Shown here: in pieces, positions 29,348 through 37,192 of the stretch | How positions within the stretch are numbered: position 1 is the stretch's first letter | Layout: the number at the start of each line of letters is the position of its first letter | Assembly: GCA_011050525.1 (NCBI GenBank) | Contig: DRFO01000037.1 | Coordinates: 1-60,319 of the forward strand | DNA from: Halopseudomonas xinjiangensis | GTDB lineage: Bacteria; Pseudomonadota; Gammaproteobacteria; Pseudomonadales; Pseudomonadaceae | Length of the DNA stretch: 60,319 nucleotides | Direction: 5' to 3' | Position numbers and translations under genes: made by a program | The notes under the pieces: generated by a model | Database searches by the model: none | Told to the model about the DNA's origin: nothing | Seen by the model: only the letters and a program-made list of their open reading frames with translations

Positions 29348-29535
29348 GGATCGCTCTCCTAGGGCAAAAGGTGATGACGACTATAAGAGTTGATCTGGCA
29401 ATCCACAATCTCAACTCCGCGACCTGAACTGTTCTGATAATCGACGGTAAGCGGCGCGCTGCTTTCCAAAAACGGTTCTGGCGATAAGCTCCTCCCGGCT
29501 ACAATAGCGCCTCACTTGAACGCCGGTGCCTGTCA

Positions 29536-30213
29536 ATGACCCTCGCTCGACTCACTGCCTGTCTGCATGACTTGTTGCCCGATGCCAGACTGGCTCGCAC
29601 CGTCCTGCCTGAGCTGCCTGAGCTAGCGCTGTGGCTTCTCGACCCCGATAATCTGGATCGCGTTTTCGCCAGTGAGGAGACTCGGCGCCTGTTGGATCAG
29701 CCGCCCTATTGGGGCTTCTGTTGGGGCAGCGGCCTGGCTCTGGCACGGTGGATCCTCGACAACCCCAGCCAGGTACGTGGTAAACGGGTACTGGACTTTG
29801 GCGCAGGCTCCGGCGTGGTTGCGCTGGCTTGCCGTGCTGCAGGCGCAACCACCAGCATTGCATGCGATCTGGATCAGCCCGCGCGCTGGGCAAGCATGAT
29901 TAATGCTGAGCTCAACGAACTTGACATAGAACAGGCCGATGATTTTTTCACGGTACAGGGCAAGCTCGATCTCATCGTCGCCGCGGACGTCTTGTATGAC
30001 GCCGAAAACCGGGTGTTTCTTGACCATTTCGCGAAACGTGCCGACCAGGTGCTGATTGCCGACTCGCGGGTGCGCAGCCTCGCCCACCCCGATTACCAGC
30101 GCATCGCGACGCTGGCGGGACAAACCATGCCCGATCTCGGGGAGCCGCATGAGTTTCGCCAGGTCGCTCTTTACCGCAAACACCTTGATAATTACCCCGG
30201 CACCACCATATAA
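29536..30213 (+). CDS. Class I SAM-dependent methyltransferase (ETFB-KMT/Nnt1-like)
   Basis: Rossmann-fold methyltransferase with motif I VLDFGAGSGVVALAC (near residue 95) and a DVLYD acidic segment. The order WGFCWGSGLALARWIL before motif I is typical of the electron-transfer-flavoprotein lysine methyltransferase/PrmA-like group, so a protein lysine is a likely target, though unproven. The 225-residue gene lies 33 bp before cnoX. Confidence 0.85.
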   Translation: MTLARLTACLHDLLPDARLARTVLPELPELALWLLDPDNLDRVFASEETRRLLDQPPYWGFCWGSGLALARWILDNPSQVRGKRVLDFGAGSGVVALACRAAGATTSIACDLDQPARWASMINAELNELDIEQADDFFTVQGKLDLIVAADVLYDAENRVFLDHFAKRADQVLIADSRVRSLAHPDYQRIATLAGQTMPDLGEPHEFRQVALYRKHLDNYPGTTI

Positions 30214-30246
30214 AACTTTTGATAGCCATTCCTGAACGGATCCGCC

Positions 30247-31134
30247 ATGAGCCAATCGCCTTATATCTTTGACGTGACTGCTGACGACTTTGACCGCTAC
30301 GTGTTGGAAAACTCATTCCATAAGCCGGTCCTGGTCGATTTCTGGGCTGAATGGTGCGCACCGTGCAAAGCATTGATGCCCATGCTCGCCACCATTACCG
30401 AGAGCCTCGGCGGCGACCTGCTGCTGGCCAAGGTGAACTGTGACGAACAGGCGGTCCTGACCGAACGTTTCGGCATTCGCAGTCTGCCTACCATTGTGCT
30501 GTTCAAAGATGGTCAGCCGGTGGATGGCTTTGCTGGGGTGCAGCCCGAGAGCGCTATCCGCGCCATGCTCGAACCCTATCTGGGCACGGCGGGTGAGGCA
30601 GCCGAAACCGGAGGGAAGGAAATGAGCGTTGTTGAGCAGGTGTCGGCGCTAATCGAAACCGGCGCCTACGAGGACGCCATTCCGCTACTTCAGCAAGCAA
30701 TTACCGCACAACCTGACGACACCCTGCTGATCCTCCTGGCTCGGGCATTGGCCGGAACCCACCAGCTTGATGAGGCTGAGAGCGTGCTTGGCGCCATACA
30801 AGACGCCGAAGCGCAGAAACAGGCGATCGCGGGGGTGCGTGCTCAGGTAACGTTTACCCGTCAGGCTCTCGATTTTCCCGAGCGGGCGGTTCTTGATGAG
30901 CGGCTAGCCACCAGTGCTGACGACAGTGAAGCCGTCTACCAGATTGCGGTCCTCGATCTTGCGCGCCAGCACCATGAGTCGGCACTAGCCGGGCTGCTTG
31001 ACCTGTTCCAACGCGACCGAGGCTACGCCGACAACAGCCCGCAACGGACGCTACTCCAGGTTTTCGATTTATTGGGCGGAGACCATCCGTTGACGATCCA
31101 ATACCGCCGCAAGATGTATCAGGCTCTTTACTAG
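30247..31134 (+). CDS. cnoX: Thioredoxin-fold co-chaperone CnoX (YbbN)
   Basis: Chaperedoxin that protects proteins during oxidative stress and passes them to GroEL or DnaK. The 295-residue product has an N-terminal thioredoxin domain with the redox pair C37-A-P-C40 (FWAEWCAPCK) and a C-terminal TPR-like helical domain (about 125-290). The intact CxxC differs from E. coli CnoX, which has lost one cysteine. Confidence 0.92.
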   Translation: MSQSPYIFDVTADDFDRYVLENSFHKPVLVDFWAEWCAPCKALMPMLATITESLGGDLLLAKVNCDEQAVLTERFGIRSLPTIVLFKDGQPVDGFAGVQPESAIRAMLEPYLGTAGEAAETGGKEMSVVEQVSALIETGAYEDAIPLLQQAITAQPDDTLLILLARALAGTHQLDEAESVLGAIQDAEAQKQAIAGVRAQVTFTRQALDFPERAVLDERLATSADDSEAVYQIAVLDLARQHHESALAGLLDLFQRDRGYADNSPQRTLLQVFDLLGGDHPLTIQYRRKMYQALY

Positions 31135-31137
31135 GCG

Positions 31138-31153
31138 AGGGCCCGCGGGCCCT
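31138..31153 (+). terminator. GC-rich palindrome after cnoX
   Basis: AGGGCCCGCGGGCCCT forms a perfect palindrome 4 bases after the cnoX stop. It could fold as a very stable stem in RNA, but no T-run follows, so termination is uncertain. Confidence 0.35.
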
Positions 31154-31194
31154 TCGACGCCCATACAAAAACCCTGGCGGATAGACAGCATTGC

Positions 31195-31207
31195 GTTATA
31201 AGATAAC
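31195..31207. promoter_or_regulatory. Zur box upstream of the zinc operon
   Basis: GTTATAAGATAAC is a perfect 5+3+5 palindrome differing by one base from the core of the known gammaproteobacterial Zur operator (GTTATAnTATAAC type). It lies 35 bp before the zrgA-like start and overlaps likely -10 positions. Zinc-bound Zur would repress the operon. The matching operon in P. aeruginosa (PA4063-PA4066) is reported as zinc-responsive. Confidence 0.75.
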
Positions 31208-31242
31208 ATTCTATCGCAATCGCTACTGCCTCGGAGAATTCC

Positions 31243-31872
31243 ATGCGTCAACCTCGCCTGCTACTTGCCGGATTACTGACCTTGTGCGTGGCTACGGCCC
31301 ATGCCCAGGAACATGGCCATGGATCGAAGGACCATCATGACCACGCAAATGAGCCTGGCGACTCACTCGCCGCTCACCAGCACGGAGTCGGTAGCCTGAA
31401 TTTGATAGTGGACGGAGCCACTATAGAAATCGAACTGAACAGCCCCGCGAACAACCTGATCGGGTTCGAGCACACCCCCTCCAGTGAGGCAGACATCGCC
31501 AGGGTCAAGGACGCGATGTCCGCCCTGAAGCAAGCGAACGACTTATTCCTGTTGCCCGCAGCCGCCGACTGCACCGCAGAAGCGGTGGAGCTAGAAAGTC
31601 CGTTGTTCCAGGCAGTAGCCGATGAAGGTCATGTCGATGACTCGACACACGAGCACCAAGGCCATGTTGATGCATCAGCAGACGGCGCGACACATAGTGA
31701 TATCCAGGCCCACTACCGTTTCACTTGCAGCGAACCCGCCGCCCTGGATCAGATCGAAGTGGCTGTGTTCGCGGTTTTTCCAGCAACCGAGAAACTGATA
31801 CTGCAGGCCATCGGTGAGCGAGGCCAGCAGGGCGGCGAGTTGACCGCCGAGAACAACATCATCCGTTTCTGA
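31243..31872 (+). CDS. zrgA: Zinc-binding periplasmic protein, ZrgA/DUF2796 family
   Basis: Predicted periplasmic zinc-capturing protein. The 209-residue precursor has a signal peptide (about 1-22), then a histidine-rich start (HGHGSKDHHDH), the family segment AAHQHGVGSLNLIVDGATIEIELNSPANNLIGFEH, and a second His/Asp-rich stretch (about 127-150). It follows a Zur box and precedes an ABC importer-like pair, matching the zrg operon of Vibrio and PA4063 of Pseudomonas. A terminator-like hairpin separates it from the ABC genes. Confidence 0.87.
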   Translation: MRQPRLLLAGLLTLCVATAHAQEHGHGSKDHHDHANEPGDSLAAHQHGVGSLNLIVDGATIEIELNSPANNLIGFEHTPSSEADIARVKDAMSALKQANDLFLLPAAADCTAEAVELESPLFQAVADEGHVDDSTHEHQGHVDASADGATHSDIQAHYRFTCSEPAALDQIEVAVFAVFPATEKLILQAIGERGQQGGELTAENNIIRF

Positions 31873-31910
31873 CATCGGCTGTCCGGAAGCTCGGTTCCGG
31901 TAGGCGCACA

Positions 31911-31939
31911 AGCCTATCGCTGATAGGCTTTCGTTTTAT
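31911..31939 (+). terminator. Intrinsic terminator after zrgA
   Basis: AGCCTATC (31911-31918) pairs with GATAGGCT (31922-31929), followed by TTCGTTTTAT. This would stop part of the transcription after zrgA and reduce ABC-transporter expression relative to the binding protein. Confidence 0.65.
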
Positions 31940-31960
31940 CTACCAGAGCCGCGAACCACC

Positions 31961-32674
31961 ATGTCGCAAGCCCTCATCCACCTTGATGCCATTACGTACT
32001 CCTGGCCAGGTCAGCCCGTGTTGCTGGATATTCCCGCGTTTTCTCTCCAGGCCGGCGAGAAGGTATTTTTGAAGGGCCCGTCTGGGAGCGGCAAGACCAC
32101 GCTGCTTGGGTTGCTGGGCGGCGTATATCTGCCTGATAGGGGAGCAATACAGCTTCTTGGCCAGAATCTGGCAAGGCTTTCATCGGTAAAGCGCGATCGG
32201 TTCCGCGCTGATCATACCGGCTACATATTCCAGATGTTCAATCTCCTGCCTTACCTCTCTGTGGTCGACAACGTGACGCTGCCCTGCCACTTTTCACGCG
32301 TGCGCCGGGAGCGTGCCCTGGCACGTCATGCCGACCTGGCCATAGCGGCGCTGGATCTGCTGAGCCGATTGGGCCTGTCGGAAGAGTCTCTGCTGAATCG
32401 ATCAGTTACTGCCTTGTCCATCGGGCAACAACAACGTGTCGCGGCAGCCAGGGCCCTGATCGGCAACCCTGAACTGGTTATAGCGGACGAACCCACATCG
32501 GCGCTCGACGCCGATAGCCGAGAGGCCTTCCTGCGTCTGCTTTTTGCCGAGTGTGATCTGGCCGGCAGCAGCCTGCTGTTTGTCAGCCACGACTCCTCAT
32601 TGGAACCCTTGTTTGATCGAGCCTTGTCCCTGCGCGACATCAACCGCGCAGCGGCCATGCAGGAGAGCATCTGA
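31961..32674 (+). CDS. ABC transporter ATPase of the Zur-linked operon
   Basis: LolD/MacB-type ATPase of 237 residues with Walker A GPSGSGKT (39-46), Q-loop FQMFNLLPYLS, signature LSIGQQQR (variant of LSGGQ) and Walker B ELVIADEPTSALD. It overlaps the permease gene by one base (TGATG). Sequence type suggests a mechanotransmission or lipoprotein-type exporter rather than a classic Znu importer; its zinc role rests on the Zur box and the zrgA neighbour. Confidence 0.9.
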   Translation: MSQALIHLDAITYSWPGQPVLLDIPAFSLQAGEKVFLKGPSGSGKTTLLGLLGGVYLPDRGAIQLLGQNLARLSSVKRDRFRADHTGYIFQMFNLLPYLSVVDNVTLPCHFSRVRRERALARHADLAIAALDLLSRLGLSEESLLNRSVTALSIGQQQRVAAARALIGNPELVIADEPTSALDADSREAFLRLLFAECDLAGSSLLFVSHDSSLEPLFDRALSLRDINRAAAMQESI

Positions 32675-33936
32675 TGTATCTGCTGCGGCTTGCCCTGAAA
32701 AGCCTGGGCAACAGGCGTTTTTCCGCGTTGCTGACGATCGTGGCGATAGGCCTGAGCGTCACGCTACTGCTGGGCGTGGAGAAAGTCCGTACAGAGGCGC
32801 GGGCCAGTTTTGCCAGCACCATCTCGGGCACTGACCTGATCGTCGGAGCGCGGTCCGGCTCGGTACAGCTACTGCTTTACTCAGTGTTCCGCATCGGCAA
32901 CGCCACCAACAACGTGCGCTGGGAAAGCTTCGAGCATTTTGCCGAGCATCCTCGGGTTGACTGGGCGATACCGCTATCATTAGGCGACTCGCACCGCGGC
33001 TTCATGGTCCTGGGCACCAATCTGGATTACTTCGATCACTTCCGTTACGGCCGTAGTCAGAAACTTCAGTTGCGTACTGGCGAGCCTTTCAACGATCTCT
33101 ACGACGCGGTGCTGGGCGCCGATGTGGCGCGGGAACTGGGCTATCGCCTGGATAAGGAGCTGGTGCTGGCCCACGGAACTGGCGCGGTGAGTTTCGTTGA
33201 TCATGCCGACAAGCCTTTCCGGGTAAGCGGGATTCTTGAAAAGACCGGCACGCCGGTTGATCGCACCATCCACATCAGCCTGGAGGGCATGCAGGCAATC
33301 CATGTGGACTGGCAACAGGGAATGCCCGCCCGAGGCACAGCGCGAGTCGATGCGGAACAAGCGCGCAGCCTTGATCTGAGGCCAAAAGCGATAACCGCCA
33401 TGTTGCTGGGACTAACCAACCGAATCAGCACCTTCGCCGTTCAGCGCGACATCAACCAGTACGCTGGCGAACCGTTGCTGGCGATCCTGCCTGGCGTGGC
33501 TCTACAGGAGCTGTGGAGCCTACTTGGTGTAGCTGAACGAGCCCTGTTCATCGTTTCCGGGTTCGTCGTACTGACGGGACTGGTAGGCATGCTGACGGCC
33601 ATTCTCAGCAGCCTTAACGAACGCCGTCGGGAGATGGCCATCCTTCGCTCGGTCGGTGCAAAACCCAGGCATATATTCGGCCTGCTGCTGCTTGAAGCAG
33701 CCAGTCTGGCGCTGGCCGGCATTCTACTTGGGCTTGGCTTGATGTATGCGGGGTTATGGCTGGCGCAACCTTTAATCCTTTCCCAATATGGACTGTTTGT
33801 TCCCATCACCCCGCCGGGGCTATATGAATGGTCCCTGCTGGGCGCTATCCTGCTTGCGAGTATTCTCATGGGCAGTGTCCCGGCATGGCGCGCCTACCGC
33901 CAGTCGTTGGCAGACGGCTTGTCGATTCGAACCTGA
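32674..33936 (+). CDS. FtsX/MacB-type ABC permease of the Zur-linked operon
   Basis: Partner of the preceding ATPase. The 420-residue protein has one N-terminal membrane segment (about 15-35), a large periplasmic domain (about 40-275) and three C-terminal segments (about 285-405), the MacB/FtsX layout. The segment ERRREMAILRSVGAKPRHIFGLLLLEA is typical of this family. Followed after 9 bp by the DUF3299 gene. Confidence 0.9.
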   Translation: MYLLRLALKSLGNRRFSALLTIVAIGLSVTLLLGVEKVRTEARASFASTISGTDLIVGARSGSVQLLLYSVFRIGNATNNVRWESFEHFAEHPRVDWAIPLSLGDSHRGFMVLGTNLDYFDHFRYGRSQKLQLRTGEPFNDLYDAVLGADVARELGYRLDKELVLAHGTGAVSFVDHADKPFRVSGILEKTGTPVDRTIHISLEGMQAIHVDWQQGMPARGTARVDAEQARSLDLRPKAITAMLLGLTNRISTFAVQRDINQYAGEPLLAILPGVALQELWSLLGVAERALFIVSGFVVLTGLVGMLTAILSSLNERRREMAILRSVGAKPRHIFGLLLLEAASLALAGILLGLGLMYAGLWLAQPLILSQYGLFVPITPPGLYEWSLLGAILLASILMGSVPAWRAYRQSLADGLSIRT

Positions 33937-33945
33937 GGTGAATCA

Positions 33946-34464
33946 ATGCGTATAAGTGCTGTGCTGCTGAGTCTTATGCTCGGTGCCTGTGTATCGACCG
34001 TACACGCCGCCGAAGAACTGGCCTGGGGCGACCTGGTGCCGCCAGATGCGCGGGACTTCATGGGCGCCCCGGAGCCGGTACATGATCTGTCGGCCCTGGC
34101 CGATACGTTGAGCGAGCAGGAATTTGGAGATCCCGCCGTTCAGGTTGAGCCCGCTGCGCCGGTCGTGGCGGAACTGAACGGACGCGAGGTCAAATTGCCC
34201 GGCTATATAGTGCCGCTGGCCATCAGCGAACAGGGTGAAGTGAATGAATTTCTGCTGGTGCCCTACTTCGGGGCCTGCGTCCACGTGCCGCCACCGCCAT
34301 CCAATCAGATTGTTCACGTACAGAGTGTGCAGGGCGTCAAGCTTGAAGATCTCTACCAGCCTTTCTGGGTAACCGGGCCGATGCAGGTCGAGCATGTGGA
34401 AAGCGATCTGGCCAACGCGGGCTACAAAATCAAGGCCTCGCAGATCGAACCCTATACCTATTGA
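33946..34464 (+). CDS. DUF3299 family secreted protein
   Basis: Function unknown; members recur in zinc-regulated ABC operons. The 172-residue precursor has an export signal with a lipobox-like LGAC (C15), though an AHA cleavage site near residue 21 is also possible. The mature part has a conserved LPGYIVPLAIS, FLLVPYFGACVHVPPPPSNQIV core with one cysteine and one histidine that could bind metal. Its 3' end overlaps the convergent TPR gene by 7 bp. Confidence 0.85.
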   Translation: MRISAVLLSLMLGACVSTVHAAEELAWGDLVPPDARDFMGAPEPVHDLSALADTLSEQEFGDPAVQVEPAAPVVAELNGREVKLPGYIVPLAISEQGEVNEFLLVPYFGACVHVPPPPSNQIVHVQSVQGVKLEDLYQPFWVTGPMQVEHVESDLANAGYKIKASQIEPYTY

Positions 34465-35567
34465 TCATCCATGCTCTCCAGAGCGTTGTTGGCGTAGGCT
34501 CGCCACTGCGCGATCTGACGCTGCTGCTGCGTACTGGCTGCGGCTTCAGCCTGCGCCAGCGTGCTCAGCAGATCAGTCCATTGCCCTTGTTCCAGCTGTA
34601 TTCCGGCCAGGCGCAGCCAATGCTCAGCCTCCCCGCTTTGCGCTGCCAGCGCTGTCCAGGCGGCCTGGGCTCTGGTGTGGTCACGTGCTTGCTGCCAGAG
34701 CTGCGCCAGATACTCGTTCCGGGTGTTGCTGGCCGAAAGAAGCTGCTGCTGCAGGAGCGCTTCCAGCAGCCGCGCGGCCTGCCAGGGCGCGCCAGCCTGC
34801 AACTGCAACGCGACCATACGCTCCAGGTCGGCGGCGCTGAAGTCGATTCCCGCTTCATGCGCCAGCCGCAGGGTACCCGCTGCGGCCTTCTGCCGGCCAT
34901 CCGCGCTCTGAATTCCCGCCAACTGACGCCAGTGCTCCGCGTTGCCCGGCTCGCGCTTGAGCAACACCTTCAGCCACCGTTCAGCCTGGGCGAAGCGCTC
35001 CAACTGATAGTTCATGCCTACCAGCAACTGATACCAGACCGAATCGGCGCGCGCTGTTTCGTTCACCACCTGCTCTGCCAGGGGAACTGCTTTTTCATAC
35101 TGCTCCAGACGGTTATAGGACTGCACCAGAAGTCGCTTGAATGCCATGTCGAGCGGCGCCTGGGCCCGTTCCTGCTCAAGCAGACTGGCGGCTTCCTGGT
35201 AATGCCCCTCGATAGCATTCAGCTGTGCCAGGTTGAGGCGATCCTGTCTGGCCGCGTCGCGTTCCAGCTGTCCATGCGTCAACGCGCTGGTCAACCATCT
35301 GATCGCCTCGTCATTACGATCACGAGCAATGGCCAGGTAGCCTAGCCGCTGCTCGACCAGAGCGCGCTCAATGCTGCCTTCGCGCGATGTTTCCAGCGCT
35401 GCTTCCAGGCTTGTTCGGGCGCGCTGATAGTCCTCCGCCTGCTGGGCCTGGTTAGCTGAATTGAGAGCAGCGAACACACCAGGGTCGATAGGCTGTTGCG
35501 CCGACGCCGCCCCACTCACCAGGCCCAGCAGCAAAATGTTCAAATATCGACGAGTTCCGGTCAGCAT
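34458..35567 (-). CDS. TPR protein of the TonB2-type cluster
   Basis: Last gene of the TonB run, 369 residues with a signal peptide (about 1-23) and tetratricopeptide-like helical repeats over most of its length (AYxR/L-rich pairs such as DYQRARTSLEAALETS and ERWLKVLLKREPGNAEHWRQLAGI). Such TPR proteins accompany TonB2/TtpC systems in Vibrio and may help signal between outer and inner membranes. Start overlaps tonB by one base (TGATG). Confidence 0.83.
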   Translation of the reverse strand: MLTGTRRYLNILLLGLVSGAASAQQPIDPGVFAALNSANQAQQAEDYQRARTSLEAALETSREGSIERALVEQRLGYLAIARDRNDEAIRWLTSALTHGQLERDAARQDRLNLAQLNAIEGHYQEAASLLEQERAQAPLDMAFKRLLVQSYNRLEQYEKAVPLAEQVVNETARADSVWYQLLVGMNYQLERFAQAERWLKVLLKREPGNAEHWRQLAGIQSADGRQKAAAGTLRLAHEAGIDFSAADLERMVALQLQAGAPWQAARLLEALLQQQLLSASNTRNEYLAQLWQQARDHTRAQAAWTALAAQSGEAEHWLRLAGIQLEQGQWTDLLSTLAQAEAAASTQQQRQIAQWRAYANNALESMDDQ

Positions 35568-36247
35568 CAGCGCCCGTCCTCCAACCTGAAATACAGCGTC
35601 TTGGTGGCCTGGCGGGAGACCGGCTGTCCATTCTCACGCCGGGGTGCAAAGCGCCAACGGGCCGCAGCACGTCTGGCCTCCCGCTCAAAGACACCAACCG
35701 GTTCGGCGTGGGTAACTTGCAGGTCTTCCACCCGTCCATCCGGGGTGATAGTGAAGGCGAGTGTCACTTCCCCTTCTATCCCCGAAGCCAGAGCCCGCTG
35801 GGGATAATTGGGCGGCACGTCAACCAGGGGCGTTACTTCCTCGGATATCGAGGGAGCCGAATCCATGGCCGGCGCCGCTGGCGCTTCGGCCACAACAGAC
35901 GGAGCCGAAGCAGACAAACCCTCAAGCGACGGAGCCGGGCTAAGAGCTACGTCCGCCGAGATCATCGGAATATCGATGTTCAGGTCCAGGTTCGCGCTAA
36001 CCTGCGGTTGCTGAGGAACCTGAGGCTGCGGGGGCGGTTCTGGGGGCTGCGGACGCTCCGGTGCTTCACGGGGCGTGCGATCCCGACTTTCACTGACGGT
36101 ATCGCCAATGCTGCGAACGAAATTCACTCGCGTCAGCTCCTCGGGCGGCGGGGCGTCGCCGGCAGGCGGCATTACCAGCATCAGCATAAGCGCGAACAAC
36201 GCCAGGGCAACAATCACCGCGCCACAAAAACTCAACAACAACCTCAT
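35567..36247 (-). CDS. tonB: TonB family energy transducer (TonB2 type)
   Basis: Links the proton-driven ExbB/ExbD motor to outer-membrane receptors. The 226-residue protein has a single N-terminal membrane segment (about 6-28), a proline-rich stretch (about 63-88, PPEPPPQPQVPQQPQV) and a C-terminal TonB domain (about 145-226) with YPQRALASGIEGEV and WRFAPRRENGQPVS. The short spacer is typical of TonB2. Start overlaps exbD (TGATG). Confidence 0.92.
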   Translation of the reverse strand: MRLLLSFCGAVIVALALFALMLMLVMPPAGDAPPPEELTRVNFVRSIGDTVSESRDRTPREAPERPQPPEPPPQPQVPQQPQVSANLDLNIDIPMISADVALSPAPSLEGLSASAPSVVAEAPAAPAMDSAPSISEEVTPLVDVPPNYPQRALASGIEGEVTLAFTITPDGRVEDLQVTHAEPVGVFEREARRAAARWRFAPRRENGQPVSRQATKTLYFRLEDGR

Positions 36248-36663
36248 CAGCGGTTCTCTGCTGCCGTGGCCGCCAGCGCCACATCCTGCACGCCAGCCAA
36301 GCGCACCTGATCCATTACCTGGATTACCAAGCCGCTACGTGACTCCTTGTCAGCCTGAACCACTACGCTGCTATCGGGCTGGTCTACACGCATCCGCTCG
36401 ACCGCAGCGCGCACGGCGCGAATGTCCACCTGCTCTCGGTCGATCCAGATTTCGCCGTTGGGACTGACGGCGATCAGAATGTTGCCCTGTGGCTGCTCGC
36501 TGGCACTGGCCGCAGAGGGCGTCTGCACGGTAATGCCGGACTCCTTTATAAAGGAGCTGGTGACAATGAAGAAAATAAGCATGATGAAGACGATATCGAG
36601 CATCGGCGTCAGATCGATGCCGGCCTCGTCTTCACTGGTTGCGTGGTGCCTGCGCATGCGCAT
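36247..36663 (-). CDS. exbD: Biopolymer transport protein ExbD
   Basis: Inner-membrane motor component of 138 residues with one membrane segment (about 19-38) carrying the essential aspartate in IDLTPMLDIVFIMLIFF and a periplasmic domain. It sits 13 bp after exbB in the cluster. Confidence 0.94.
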   Translation of the reverse strand: MRMRRHHATSEDEAGIDLTPMLDIVFIMLIFFIVTSSFIKESGITVQTPSAASASEQPQGNILIAVSPNGEIWIDREQVDIRAVRAAVERMRVDQPDSSVVVQADKESRSGLVIQVMDQVRLAGVQDVALAATAAENR

Positions 36664-36676
36664 ATGAATTGAATTC

Positions 36677-37192
36677 CTAATCGTGTCGCAATTTGTCGGT
36701 CAGCCGCTGGAACGCCCGACGCGACTGCTGATCGAGCCGTGCCAGGCAAAACAGACCACTGATGGCGATTACCATGCCAGCCATGGTCGGTACGGTGGCC
36801 CGAGATACGCCGGCAGCCATGGCTCGAGGGTTGCCGTTTCCGCTCATGGCCATCACGTCGAAGACCTGGATCATGCCCGTCACCGTACCCAGCAACCCCA
36901 GCAAGGGACACATCGCGATCAACACTCGAACCATTGGCAGCGTGCGGGTCAAGCGCAGCTGGGCACGGGATAGCCAGGCGCCGCGGATATGTCGAGCCAC
37001 CGAGCTACGACGCTCCGAACGCGCCAGCCAGTCGGACTGCAACGTTCTGGCTTCATGGGGAAACACTTTTCCCAGAAACCATAACCGCTCCAGCATCAGC
37101 GTCCAGAGCAACACGGTTGCCAGCAGAATCGCCCAGAGGACCCAGCCCCCGCTGTCGAGAAAATTCCTGAGCAGCAGCAGGCCCTCACTCAC
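36677..37192 (-). CDS. exbB: Biopolymer transport protein ExbB (short)
   Basis: Proton-channel component of the TonB motor, 171 residues with three membrane segments (about 10-28, 90-115 and 130-155) and the MotA/TolQ/ExbB signature ISGLFCLARLDQQSRRAFQRL. I chose GTG at 37192 (MSEGLLLLRNFL), with AGGAG seven bases upstream and GTGAGTGA overlapping the ttpC stop by 8 bp. An upstream GTG at 37213 is possible but lacks a better site. Confidence 0.9.
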   Translation of the reverse strand: MSEGLLLLRNFLDSGGWVLWAILLATVLLWTLMLERLWFLGKVFPHEARTLQSDWLARSERRSSVARHIRGAWLSRAQLRLTRTLPMVRVLIAMCPLLGLLGTVTGMIQVFDVMAMSGNGNPRAMAAGVSRATVPTMAGMVIAISGLFCLARLDQQSRRAFQRLTDKLRHD

